Of a DNA stretch of 64,000 bases, positions 12,138 to 21,436 are shown in pieces. The position numbers and the translations under genes are program-made. Positions within the stretch are counted from its first letter, which is position 1. Every line of letters begins with the position of its first letter. The notes beneath the pieces are model-generated. The model searched no databases. It saw nothing but the letters and a program-made list of their open reading frames with translations, and had not been told where the DNA came from. The DNA comes from Megalonaias nervosa (Eukaryota; Mollusca; Bivalvia; Unionida; Unionidae). The stretch is from positions 1 to 64,000 of the forward strand of contig JAECUM010001850.1 in assembly GCA_016617855.1 (NCBI GenBank), read 5' to 3'.

Positions 12138-13879
12138 TTATGTTGTTTTGTGATGGGATGGCCTGATGTTTATTGTTTCTTGTGGGGGGTTTGATTTAGT
12201 TGGTTTTTTGGGGGAAGGGTGGTGTTTTTGTTTATTTATGTTTATTGAGCGTTTTTGTTTATTTGATTGTCGGTTTTCCTGGCAGGGTCTATTATTTTGG
12301 ATTGTTTTGCTTGGTTCCTGTATAGGTGTTATTGTTTTGTTTTGTTCTTGTTTCATCTTGGTTTTTGCTTCTGTGTAAGGTAGCTGTTTGGTATTCATTA
12401 TTACTATTATTTTCGCTTCTCGGATGGTGTATGGGCATTCGGTTGCCCTGGGGTGATGTTGCCCCGGCAGTTTGCACATTTGATAGGGTTTTTTTTCCTG
12501 CATATGCCCTGATGTTGACCCCCGCAGTTGGCACACCTTGGGGAGTATCTGCATTGGAGAGCATAGTGACCCCCAATGCTGACATTTGGCACAGAACCGT
12601 GGTTTGTTGACAAACGGTTCAAGCCTGTGTAAGACTCCTGATGGGCCTAATCTAATTAGGGGTGTGAGTGGCGAGGTCGACTCTATCACAACCTTTGTTG
12701 TAGTTTGGCCCTTGCTGTTTTTGAGTCTGTAAGTTTTGGTAGCGTTTGTGCCGTGTGTTTTAAGTTTCTTTTCCAGGGTGGGATTGTCCATATCTTTGTT
12801 GCGCCCTTTTAACGTTAGCACCGCTTTGAATTTGGTTATTAGCGGTGTTTTGGATGGTACCTGTTGGGTATTGTTTGTGTTTCTAGTGGCTGTTTTTGCT
12901 TTATGTGAGTTTTGTTTATTTATAGAATTTTGTATTTTGTGGTGTCGTGTTACTTTAATTTTGACAGGCCCTATATGTTCTATTTGTAGAAATTTTTCCA
13001 CTTGGTTCAGGGTGCTGCAGTGGACAATTAGATATTCTGCGCTCGTCCAAATTAGTTGGAATTGCCCTTGATGGATTCGCGATAGGGCTCCTGCAATACT
13101 GTTCGTACTGAATTTTAGTAGTTGGCTACTGCGGCTACTTATGGAGATCGTGTGTTCAGGGGAATGGTATTTGTGCTTAGTTTTGTTCAGATTGGTTTGT
13201 GTTTGTTGTTTCCCTGTTGTGGGGCTCCTGTTGGATATTTGCCTTATTTCTACTGGTTTTGAGATTTCTGCTTGGCCTTTTTGGGTTTGAGAGTTTATCT
13301 TTGCTACCATGGGTTGTTTTCCTTTGCCTTCGTGGTAGTTTTTAACTTGGGGTCTGTCTGTAGGAGTGGGGGGTTGGTTTTGGCGTAATTTTCTTTATGC
13401 GTTTTGTTGTTAATATTTGCTGCTGTTCCTGAGGGACCAGGTACTTGGCTGTAGTGGATTTTTTCTTTATTTATTTTGTTTGGGGCTGCCTGTTTTTTAC
13501 TGGGTTGATTAAGAATTGTTATGTTTGTGGTCAGATTTGCTTGTGGTGAGTTATTTATTGTGGTTTGAGTTGTGTCTTGTCCTACTTGTGCAGTTGAGTT
13601 TGTCTTTGCCTTATTTGTAAGCTCCAATCCGATTGGTGGTTGGATTGGGGAATTGGAGATTTGTTCGAAAATGGGTGTTTTATTGTTTATTGGGGAGTTT
13701 TGTGGGGATTTTGAGACTAGAGCGTCTGCGTATGTCATTGAGGTTGTGTCAGGTACATTTGTTGGGGAGGTTATATTGCTTACCTCAGGGTGGGTTCGGG
13801 TTGGAGTTGAGTTAGTATCTTGTGTTTTATTTAAAATAAATCCAATTGGTAATTTTTCTGGGGGTCTCCCTCCAGTCAT
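12138..13879 (-). pseudogene. LINE ORF1 (gag-like, CCHC knuckles)
   Basis: Begins at an ATG at 13,879. The first 190 residues are rich in Thr, Pro, Asn and Gln. After a frame change at about 13,305 the protein continues with a central domain and then Cys/His clusters between 12,610 and 12,420 (PRFCAKCQHWG, then in a neighbouring frame CANCGGQH and CANCRG), typical of the three zinc knuckles of I-clade ORF1 proteins that bind the LINE RNA. A Lys-rich tail follows to 12,138. At least two frameshifts are needed to join it. Confidence 0.8.
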
Positions 13880-15560
13880 GCATATGGTGGTGGTGGTTGC
13901 AGAGGTTTGTTATTGGTTGTGATTTCCGCAGGAGACATGAATATGGTGTCGTCCAAATCAACCTCAGACTCAACGGTCTTATTGGGGTCCTTGAATACTA
14001 TTGGGGAGTCTGCGTGGTGTTTTTGTTTTAATTCGGCTGCTGAAAAGTTAGTTGGGGTACTTGTTTATAAATTAAGAGTTGTAGGTGTAATTTCTTTGAC
14101 CCTTGAGTTTGCACTGAGTTCCAATTGTCCCGTTACCAGCGGGGAACTACCGGACCTGTTTTCTTCATCCCGTAGGATCTCCAGTCCGCCCCTGCAGCAT
14201 GTTTAACCATGAACCACATGCCACTCCGCCACAGCACCAGCCAGGGGCTATATGCTTGAGTGGGAATAGACCCAACACGTACTCAAGTATGAATGGAAAT
14301 CCAGTCTACAGAGGTACCAGGTGTCTACCAAAGCAATATGAGACGTCAGTCGCGATTGGTCGGCGACTATGACGTATCATCGGGTCACCTGGTGTATGGA
14401 CGGCTGGAAATCGTTCCACATCTCCGTCCATGACCAGAAGGCCGAGTAAGGAAAAGGAGGAAGAGCATCTCGGCAGTCGGTGCGATGGGAAGCAATGAAC
14501 GTCGTGTACGCCCTAAAACGCCGTACTTATTTCAAATTCAGTCCAGTAGTACTAATGGACAAAACCTAAAGCCAATAATGTAAAAGCCACCTGTGCAATT
14601 AGCCAAAAAAATAAGTTTCAAAATTTCATTGTTGATTTCATACAAAGTTGGAATTTAGTGCATAAAGTGTACATAAATATTTCTAAAAATTACCAATCTG
14701 CTAAGTCAAAATGACTAATTCCATTTAGGTTCACGCATAGGTTTAGGTAAGTATAAATTTTGATGGTGGTACTAAAGGGTCATATTAGTATTTCACAATA
14801 GAGATATAGTCTAAAAGGTTTTCAAGCCAAAATGAAAACCTGTAACATTTACCCAGGCAATTTGAACGGTTGCTCGGCCTTTTCAAACCGAGTTCAGGGA
14901 CGTCGAGGCATTCTGGGTTAGTGCTTCACTGCTCCTCAGGCTGGCTGGAGTCCTTCCTTGGTCACACCAAACCTCAGAGAATGGCTGCCACTCCTGGTCA
15001 GTCATGACTGACTGACAATTATTAAAGTCGCGTACGCTAACTTAGAGCTTTTGCGACTAGTTTACGCTCAATGACTGAGCTCTTTAATTGGTCGGTGTTC
15101 TTGGAATGGTGCCACAAAAACGCCGCGATTATGTACGATGTCCTTACTTTTCAACTGTCTGTCAGGAGACGGAAAGGAGGGGACGCCAACCGCTGACTGC
15201 TGTCGTCGTGTACGCTCCGAAATGCCCGGGCCAACCTATACGGGATTATATGTCAAATTCTGTCCAGTTGTGCTAGTGGACGTTCCATATCCCCAGTGTT
15301 GTCTAGGCGACCTGTGTAATTAGCCTAATGTCGGAGTTGAAGATTGCCTACTTGTTTAGCATAGTTGGAATTTTGTGTACTATGCGTACGTTTAATAGCG
15401 AAATTAAACCTATCAGCTGGGTGTCAGCAACCCTGTGATTTTGGGGTCACGCATTGGTGGTGTTAGCTGTTGTTTTGTGGCGGTGGTACCAAAGGATCAG
15501 GGTAGTTGTGTATCGTGGTGTGATCGAATGAGGTCTTCAGTTACCAATAGAAGTACCTCT
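13880..15560 (-). repeat. LINE 5' region: two related ~700-bp monomers
   Basis: 14,500-14,850 and 15,205-15,555 are copies of one another. Shared blocks are GTCGTGTACGC, TCCAGT(A/T)GT(A/G)CTA, ACCTGTG(C/T)AATTAGCC, GTTGGAATTT and GGTGGTAC(T/C)AAAGG(G/A)TCA, in the same order and spacing. Tandem promoter monomers upstream of ORF1 are known in some LINEs; a promoter role here is inferred. A GACTGACTGAC run at about 15,005 separates the copies. Confidence 0.65.
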
Positions 15561-15568
15561 CATGTAGA

Positions 15569-15919
15569 TTAAGGATTGTTGTTGGTGTGGTGACTGTTGG
15601 GAGGGTGACTGACGTTGGACGCAAGACTCCCGTTGCTCCCGTTAGAGGAATATTTCAGGAAAGGATTGGGAAGAAGGTAAGCGATACAACTGCTCAGTAA
15701 AATGGTCCACAACTGTTTGTCTCCTTGTTGCAAATTCAAATTGGCAATAGCAGCACCGATGACACAATACACCACAAAGATTTGGCAGAAAAAGACGATT
15801 TGCGTTTTATGCACACGTTCTCCACACCACACCCACAGAGGTTGTTTTTGTAGATCTTGCACAGAAGAACTGGGCGAAGGAGTGGTCACTGTGGTAGCTG
15901 AAGCCGTGTTGAAGGGCAT
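15569..15919 (-). CDS. Polinton small protein with two membrane segments
   Basis: 116 residues from an ATG at 15,919, just 6 nt past the integrase stop (15,925-15,927). A Ser/Thr-rich N-terminus is followed by hydrophobic segments around IVFFCQIFVVYCVIGAA and LWTILLSSCIAYLLP, then a Ser/Asn-rich tail. A short protein with paired hydrophobic segments and the sequence LW(I/V)xLLSSxxxYLLP is, from memory, a recurring hypothetical product of Polintons; its role is unknown and no search was run. The tail may include sequence from the LINE junction. It is one of the few Polinton frames here without an internal stop. Confidence 0.65.
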   Translation of the reverse strand: MPFNTASATTVTTPSPSSSVQDLQKQPLWVWCGERVHKTQIVFFCQIFVVYCVIGAAIANLNLQQGDKQLWTILLSSCIAYLLPNPFLKYSSNGSNGSLASNVSHPPNSHHTNNNP

Positions 15920-15924
15920 GATGG

Positions 15925-17009
15925 TCACTTCTTTTTATAGTCGATGACTTGCGAAGCGTCGATCCAAGAGTCAAAACTGGGAGGGTATCCTTTCCAACGT
16001 ACTTTGACTTCTTTGACACGTCTTTTTCCCACTTTTTGGTTTCTTCGTTCAAGAATGCTTTCGATGTCGTACACTTCGTGTTCTTTATTTTGGTCACGTG
16101 TTGTAACGGGTAAGTATAAGGTTCCTTTTAACACTTCCCCGTTTATGTCTTCCAATTTATAGACGGCAGGATGACGGCCACGCACTCGTCCAGTGACACG
16201 AAACAATTCGGTGGTCCAGTTGGGTAAGTAACCTTCGTCGAAAGTGCGTTTGATTTTGCCAATGCGCACCCAATCTCCTGCTGCCAACACTCCACCTTTC
16301 TTGGGGACAGTCACCGTCGGGGACGTACCAAACAAGCGCTCGAAGACGGTCACTTCGTTGTCGGGAATCACTTCTTGGGGGGCACGTCCGATGCTCTGAT
16401 TGTAAGATTGATTGTAGACTTAGACTAGGTGTTGTAAGACGTCGATTTACTTGAGAGTGTGTTGATGGGTAAAATATTTCCACATGCGTTCTTTCAAGGT
16501 GCGTTGAAAACGTTTCACGATGCTGGCTTTGGTTTCGGGATTCTCGGTGGTGAAAAAATGAATGTCTCGTTTCTTCAATTCTTTTTGGAAAGCTTGGTTC
16601 AGAAGTTCGGTGCCTTTGTCAGTTTGCCATGGAAGAGGTTGACGACCGCTTTTTTCAACTCACTGCTCGATTTGGAAGTCAATGGCACGACCCAGGCAAA
16701 TTTGGAAAAGACATCGATGACACAAAACAAATATTTGTAGCCACGATTGTAGGTGGCCAAATGAGAGACATCGTCTAAATCGACTTGCCATTGATGGTCG
16801 ATGCCCTCCACTCGGGTGCGACTTCTGAAACATTTTCGTCGAATGGGTTTGTGTAAGATGTGCGTGGCTTGTTCTTGTAACCATCGTTGCACTTGAGGTA
16901 AACGGACACTTTTCAGTCTTGTTTTGGCAGCACGATACAATTTCTGAACTCCTCCGTAACCTGCAGGATGGGATAGATCGTAGTAAATGCTGGCAAACAC
17001 CTTCTCCAT
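15925..17009 (-). pseudogene. Polinton integrase (rve fold) with C-terminal chromodomain
   Basis: Joins element ends to host DNA. It starts at an ATG at 17,009, 2 nt after the stop of the upstream gene. The N-terminal part has HPAGYGGVQKLYRAAK, then the catalytic core with VDLDDVSHLA (first Asp) and GYKYLFCVIDVFSKFA. After a frameshift at about 16,630 the second Asp is in TDKGTEL, but the position normally holding the catalytic Glu (KASxVERF in relatives) reads KASIVKRF. Two in-frame stops follow near 16,410-16,450. The C-terminal 55 residues form a chromodomain (VYDIESILERR, VRWKGYPPSFDSWID), which binds methylated histone tails in retroelement integrases. Frameshift, stops and the lost Glu make it inactive. 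Confidence 0.93.
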
Positions 17010-17011
17010 TT

Positions 17012-17698
17012 TTAGTAGGTTACCCACTCTTCCCTGATGCTACTCTGGATGGGGCGAAGTGGTGGTTTGGAAAAGGCTTTACGTGTCCGATGTGCCAGGG
17101 GAGTAGAAGTCGAGGGTAGTGGTGGTGGTGGTGGTAATGGGATGGCTTTGGTCTTCTTTTCTTTTTTCACTTCTGGTTTTCCTTCTTTCTTTTTGACTTC
17201 TGTCGAAGGAGGAGTGGACATCATCTTTAAAACCCAAGCTTTAAGTTCTTCTCGTTGGTGTGTGGGGGAAAGGGTCAACAAGGACGCTGCAATCTTACTA
17301 GGAATGGGAACTGCTGACGGTGTTTGAAAGACTTCTAGTGCCTATTCTTCCTCACGCATCCGTGGGGCTGCGTCTGTCTTGACCGCTGGGGGTGATGGTG
17401 GTGGTAGTGGTGGTGACGGACTTTTCATCAGGGCCTTAAAATCTTTCAGAGTTGGTAGAGCTGTTTCGTCTAAAGCTTTCTGGTGAAAGAGTTGCAGTCG
17501 TTGCAACAGTTGACCGTACGGTTGAGATTTTTCCGTTTCTGACAAATCGCTGCCATCCATCAACGATTGCAATTCGTTTTGTAACTGGGACATCTCGGTC
17601 AAATGAGGATTGGGAGGTAAATGTGGGGTCCGTTCTTGCCAACGAAGGTATTCCATCCATCGTTTGTAAGGTACTAAAGCCAGTTTTCGTCCTTCCAT
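17012..17698 (-). pseudogene. Polinton conserved-looking protein, one internal stop
   Basis: Starts at an ATG at 17,698 (MEGRKLALVPYKRW) and runs to a stop at 17,012, about 229 codons in a single frame, interrupted only by a TAG at 17,342-17,344. The first 80 residues are helical with leucine-rich heptads. The middle is a Pro-rich linker (PPLPPPSPPAV). The second part has another short helical domain and a Lys/Pro-rich tail. The opening motif MExxKxxLVPY recalls a hypothetical protein common in Polintons, but I cannot name its role. It sits between the integrase and the basic membrane-tail protein. Confidence 0.6.
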
Positions 17699-17747
17699 CG
17701 GTTTTCAATGGTCACGTGTGAGATCTTTTAACTCCAGAATCCTCCTT

Positions 17748-18176
17748 TTATCCTAAAATACCTCCCAGGAGTCCCAACGTGGGTCCTACTAATCCTTTGA
17801 TAATAGGTCCTAACACGGGTAAAAATCCTCCCCGTTGCACCAACAGCTTTTTCTTTTGACGAATGGGGATTTTCTTTTGGACCATTTGGCAAAGAACGTG
17901 TCGATGCTTGGTTAAGCATTCTTTCTGACGTTTAGACAAAGGTATCGTTCCTGTGAAGACATTCAAACAACATTCGCACACGGTGTCGATGAGGTCTTTG
18001 CAGCTGTTTGAATGAGTTGTTTTCGCATGGGTGGAGAAGCTTTGGACAGGACGGACAATACGTCCCAACGTTTGGCTAAACGAGGAGGCAGTCCTTTCCT
18101 TTTCATTCCTTTGGAGGTAGAAGAAGGATGTCTTCTGGGGGGTGATATCTTTGTTTGTTTGTTGGTTCCAGGGCAC
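17748..18176 (-). CDS. Polinton basic protein with hydrophobic C-terminus
   Basis: 142 residues without a stop. Residues 60-95 hold Cys and His clusters (CECCLNVF, KRQKECLTKHRHVLCQM). They are followed by a strongly basic stretch RQKKKLLVQ and a Gly-rich hydrophobic tail beginning RGGFLPVLGPIIKGL. A basic helix followed by GGFLxxLxP is typical of a small protein that recurs in Polinton and adintovirus-like elements and has been compared with adenovirus core or minor capsid proteins; this is from memory. The N-terminal third overlaps a second open frame and the true start may be further in. Confidence 0.6.
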   Translation of the reverse strand: MPWNQQTNKDITPQKTSFFYLQRNEKERTASSFSQTLGRIVRPVQSFSTHAKTTHSNSCKDLIDTVCECCLNVFTGTIPLSKRQKECLTKHRHVLCQMVQKKIPIRQKKKLLVQRGGFLPVLGPIIKGLVGPTLGLLGGILG

Positions 18177-18247
18177 ACACCAAAAATAAACTAATGTCGA
18201 TGACTTGACACACGCCCTTTTATCTTTATTTTTGGACTATCGCTTCG

Positions 18248-18517
18248 TCAAAACTGTGACGACATTTCCACCAAAATCGCAAAACAATCCTCCTCTTTGG
18301 TTGCTTCTCTTTTTTTTAGACGAATGTGTCTTTTCAAGGGGTGACGTCGATGTTTGGTTAAGCGTTTTTTCGGATGACGAAACTGTCCTTTGCTTTTTCC
18401 TTTTCCTTTTTGGACAGAAGAACGACGATGGTGGTAATGGTGTGTACTTCTTCGAGGGGACATCTTTGTGCGTTCAGGAGCACAAAAACACCGATCCCTA
18501 TTGTTTGCGCAGGTCAT
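18248..18517 (-). CDS. Polinton small Arg/Lys/His-rich protein
   Basis: 89 residues from the ATG at 18,517. A second, perhaps better, start lies at the internal MSPRRSTHHYHH. The composition is extremely basic, with runs such as KGKGKSKGQ and HRRHPLKRHIRLKKRE, as expected for a DNA-condensing, protamine- or adenovirus core-like protein. It begins 1 nt after the stop of the 41-codon frame upstream. The nucleic-acid-binding role is inferred from composition only. Confidence 0.5.
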   Translation of the reverse strand: MTCANNRDRCFCAPERTKMSPRRSTHHYHHRRSSVQKGKGKSKGQFRHPKKRLTKHRRHPLKRHIRLKKREATKEEDCFAILVEMSSQF

Positions 18518-18518
18518 T

Positions 18519-18644
18519 TTATACTAGAATGCGTCGCCACTGATTGTCGGCTCGTCGCATAATTATCATGGCAGGCATCACGCGTCGTGGAGAGGTTCGC
18601 AAAGGACTAAATCGGGACAGTTCTTGCTTGGAGGTGTGAGACAT
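18519..18644 (-). CDS. Polinton 41-residue basic peptide
   Basis: A short frame ATG(18,644)-TAA(18,519) with SRFSPLRTSPRRVMPAM and a C-terminal RRADNQWRRILV. It lies between the ATPase and the basic protein with almost no spacing, as expected in a compact viral-type gene block. It may be an independent small protein or the first part of the neighbouring basic gene. Not recognised. Confidence 0.35.
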   Translation of the reverse strand: MSHTSKQELSRFSPLRTSPRRVMPAMIIMRRADNQWRRILV

Positions 18645-18690
18645 ACCCAAAGTGTCCGAGATTTTCGTAGACTTTTTTTTGTTGTTGTTG

Positions 18691-19402
18691 TTAAGTCAAC
18701 GGGACAGGTCCTCCGTCTTGGCACCAGTGGTTAAACAGATGGGTATGAAATCGCAAATGATCGGGGGTGGTGGGTTTTAAATCCACGAGTAAATAGGCGT
18801 GAGGGGTTTGAGTGGCATCGTCGTACGCATGGGTCAGCCAAAGCGTTCCTAACTGTTGGCTAAGACTCGCACTTGCGATTTATCTCTAGGGATTTTAAAC
18901 AAGACCACGTAATGAGCATTGAGACTGATGGTGCGATGGGCTTTACTTTGTTGAAACAAATTTTGGGAGATGTAAATGACACTGGCATGACGATGATGCC
19001 CTTTGCGCGTAAACCACAGTTTAACTTCTTCTTTGTCTTCTCATAGCATGTCGTCGAAGATGACCAGATGGGTTTGACTGGGTCAGACACGATCCCGTCG
19101 TCTTCGCCAGGAATGTCTTCCACAAACACGATGGAATCGCCTTGACTTTCTCGCAGAAGGCTGTACCCCGATTGCCACTCTTTGTAACACCACACAATCC
19201 GTTGAGGTGGACGATCGATCAAATGATGTTTATGTTCGATCAAACGTTTGACAAATTCGGTTTTGCCTGAACCGCTCGGTCCAGCAATTAACATGTTAAA
19301 GGGATGGCGAAGATACAAGGCCTCACAACTGGCACGATCTAAGTTTTCGTCGATGACTTTGAAAGTGAAGGAAGAGGGAGCAGAGACAGCAGAGGTAGCC
19401 AT
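18691..19402 (-). pseudogene. Polinton packaging ATPase (A32/FtsK-HerA type)
   Basis: Starts at an ATG at 19,402. Walker A is GPSGSGKT at about residues 38-45, followed by PPQRIVWCYKEW, a hallmark of Polinton and nucleocytoplasmic-virus packaging ATPases. Walker B (HLVIFDDML) is in another frame, at about 19,045-19,072, and a TGA follows directly. The remainder (SVIYISQNLF, RTISLNAHYVVLFK, then VDLKPTTPDHLRFHTHLF) returns in that second frame and ends at a TAA at 18,691. The enzyme would drive genome packaging into capsids. Broken by at least one frameshift and one stop. Confidence 0.9.
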
Positions 19403-19627
19403 AGGGCAGGGAATGTCACGTTTGACACGAAGACAAACAAGACAAGAGTTTTTATACTTTTTTCAGGACACGTTTATTGCAAAAAACATGTTTAAATGTG
19501 AACACGAAAGACAAAAATACATAAAAGCCAAATGGTTAGGTACATGGATAAAATGCAGATCAAAACGATTAAAGTGGAATATAAACAAGTCTCTGTACAA
19601 CATTTTTGGTGACCGAGATGTGGTGTC

Positions 19628-20089
19628 CTAGGGACAGTTTGTAATGTTCTTATGGTCTCTACACTTGACACAGTCAAACAGGGTTCCTCCCGGAATGACC
19701 TTTCGGGAATGTCGATTACATTCCTGTCCTGAAGGGATTGGTTTTCCTCGGTGACGGGTTCTTATTCTGGCACTGTCACTAACACATGTTAAAAAGTTAC
19801 TTTTTTCACTGGACACTTTAAGTTCACTTTTTCCTTTGAATGCATAACACAAATCTTGGGCAATGTAAACCACTTCTTTCGCTCAAGCCTCGAAACCCCA
19901 ACTTTTCCAGTTACGTACATCTTTCTAGTGAGAGTGTAAGTCACAAACTATACACACATCTTCGTAAGCATCCGGCGTGGCTAAAATATCACAAAGAAAC
20001 TTTTCTTCAAACACAGGTCGAAAAGTTTGCAGATGAAAGCGCAATGTATTTAACAGAACCAGTTTCTCGTGCTCATTTAAAGGAAACAT
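19628..20089 (-). pseudogene. Polinton Cys-rich protein with two internal stops
   Basis: A single frame of 154 codons from ATG at 20,089 to TAG at 19,628, interrupted by a TAG and a TGA about a third of the way in. The first part contains the pair CIVCDLHSH and the end CVKCRDHKNITNC, which could bind zinc. The middle contains RTRHRGKPIPSG. The family is not recognised. It is bounded by the duplicated-domain gene upstream (9 nt away) and the ATPase downstream. A 225-bp stretch at 19,403-19,627 between it and the ATPase has no convincing gene. Confidence 0.45.
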
Positions 20090-20097
20090 AATAATGT

Positions 20098-20538
20098 TTA
20101 TTTTGGTGGTACCTCACAGTACAGATCGTACCGAGCCCACAATAAATCGGCTGGTAAACGAAACCCCAGAAAGCAAGTCACTAAAAAAACACTATACGAC
20201 GACCCAAATTCATCGGATACAGTGCTCGTAAAAAGAGTTGGTAATCCACCACAGTATGAATTCTCTGAAATTCGTTGTAGTATGGCCACCTTGCAAATAG
20301 AAGGATGAGTAGCAACCAAAGTCTTCTGGTCCTCGTCCAGTTGAACAATGTCTGACCATTGGAACGCTTTCACATAAATCAGTCCTCTAGTAGCATTCAG
20401 GTACCAATGTTTCCAACATTGGTGACGTAACGGATGCAATTGTTCTTTTCATTTCACCTGTATTTTAACAAACCCTCGGTAAATGCGTTCTCTCAACTCC
20501 ACAGGCAAACCACGAATGTTTTCTTGTAAAGTATCCAT
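20098..20538 (-). pseudogene. Second copy of duplicated LPVELRERIY protein
   Basis: Begins MDTLQENIRGLPVELRERIY, near-identical to the start of the gene immediately upstream, then has an in-frame TGA after 32 codons and continues in the same frame for 113 codons to a TAA at 20,098. The later part differs from the first copy (WYLNATRGLIYVKAFQW, then a hydrophobic VFLVTCFLGF). The core LPxELRxRIY is faintly reminiscent of F-box helices, but that is a guess. The first copy's stop and this ATG are adjacent codons of the same frame. Confidence 0.5.
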
Positions 20539-20757
20539 TCAAGAATCACTGGGTCGTGGCCAATAGCCTCGTTTATATTTGTGACTGAAGTAGTGTCCTC
20601 CCATAATCAGTCTTCGTTTACTTTGGAAAATAGCATAGTTTACAAATGGAGAAATGATTCTGAGTTTGCGTTTCACTTGTATTTTGACGAACTCTCGGTA
20701 AATGCGTTCTCTCAACTCCACAGGCAAGCCACTAATGTACTCTTGTAAAGTATCCAT
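20539..20757 (-). CDS. First copy of duplicated LPVELRERIY protein
   Basis: 72 residues beginning MDTLQEYISGLPVELRERIY, followed by REFVKIQVKRKLR and a Tyr/Arg-rich end. About 95 bp of its 5' end are repeated almost exactly in the next gene, so the two arose by tandem duplication. The start lies 10 nt downstream of the stop of the BIR gene, suggesting one leftward transcription unit. Not assigned to a family. Confidence 0.5.
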   Translation of the reverse strand: MDTLQEYISGLPVELRERIYREFVKIQVKRKLRIISPFVNYAIFQSKRRLIMGGHYFSHKYKRGYWPRPSDS

Positions 20758-20767
20758 CCAGAGATTA

Positions 20768-21404
20768 CTAAGGTCCCATTAAAGGTAAGTAGTGACAGTG
20801 TGGAGACCATCGAGCATGTTCCAGGTAAACGGAATCTTTCTGTTCCCACTCGTGAAATGACACACCGCAACTGAAGCACTTGACTTTATCCCCTTCGCTC
20901 GACTAGATAAATCCTGCTCTGGCTAATTCTTCCGGGGTAGGTCCTTCCAGATATGTTGGCCATTTTCCTTGGAAGGTTTTGAATTGACTTTCAAAGTCGC
21001 AGTATTCATTCAAACGCACAGTTAAATCATATTCTTCTTTCACAGGTTCATTTCGATCAGGGTACGGTGAAATCCGCAGGAGTTTGCTCAGGGTTGGATG
21101 ACATCCGTAGGGTGGTAGACGCATGGTCTCGCGTGGAGGAAGGATGACATTGACAATGAAAACATGTAAAGTGAAAAGGTGTGCGATAACGAGTGGCGTC
21201 GCTTTCGCATTCGTCAGGTTTGACACGCACAGCATCACTTTCCATGGTAGGTATGGTAGTAGTAGTCATTGCAAAATTCCCATGATGTGGTACTGAATCG
21301 CTGAGGTCACAGTGTACGGCATCACTGCAATCGCAAGGCACAGCATCGCACTCCACTTGAGAATCACTGAACATGAATGGTGTGGTCTGTTTGTTAGCAT
21401 TCAT
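20768..21404 (-). pseudogene. BIR-domain (inhibitor-of-apoptosis) protein
   Basis: The C-terminal half is a clear baculoviral IAP repeat: RLNEYCDFESQFKTFQGKWP, then PTPEELARAGF, then CFSCGVSFHEWE and HARWSPHC, giving the zinc ligands C-x2-C, H and C at 20,798-20,879. BIR domains bind caspases or IAP-binding motifs; baculoviruses and a molluscan herpesvirus use them to block apoptosis. An in-frame TAG falls between AGFI and the first zinc cysteine, where relatives usually have an aromatic residue. The N-terminal part from the ATG at 21,404 is Ser/Thr/Cys-rich and in another frame, so a frameshift near 21,150-21,230 is also needed. It sits just downstream of polymerase in the leftward block. 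Confidence 0.88.
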
Positions 21405-21436
21405 CTTTCTCGCTTGGCAATGGTAGTCACAATGAA

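Larger units (their letters stand above)
6707..15560 (-). mobile_element. Nested non-LTR retrotransposon (I/Nimb-like LINE)
   Basis: A LINE inserted in the Polinton between the two-membrane-segment gene (stop at 15,569) and the coiled-coil gene. Reading on the minus strand it has a 5' region of two related ~700-bp monomers, ORF1 with CCHC knuckles, ORF2 with endonuclease, reverse transcriptase and RNase H, and a long 3' UTR ending near a (CAGT)n run at about 6,720-6,735. Having RNase H after RT together with a CCHC ORF1 places it in the I/Jockey group; Nimb is my best guess. Ends are approximate because no clear target duplication was found. All frames are interrupted, so it is dead. Confidence 0.85.

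Noticed and set aside
12166..14206. Plus-strand open frames of 60-190 codons
   Set aside because: They are antisense shadows of LINE ORF1 and its leader; Trp/Val/Phe-rich composition reflects A/C-rich coding on the other strand.
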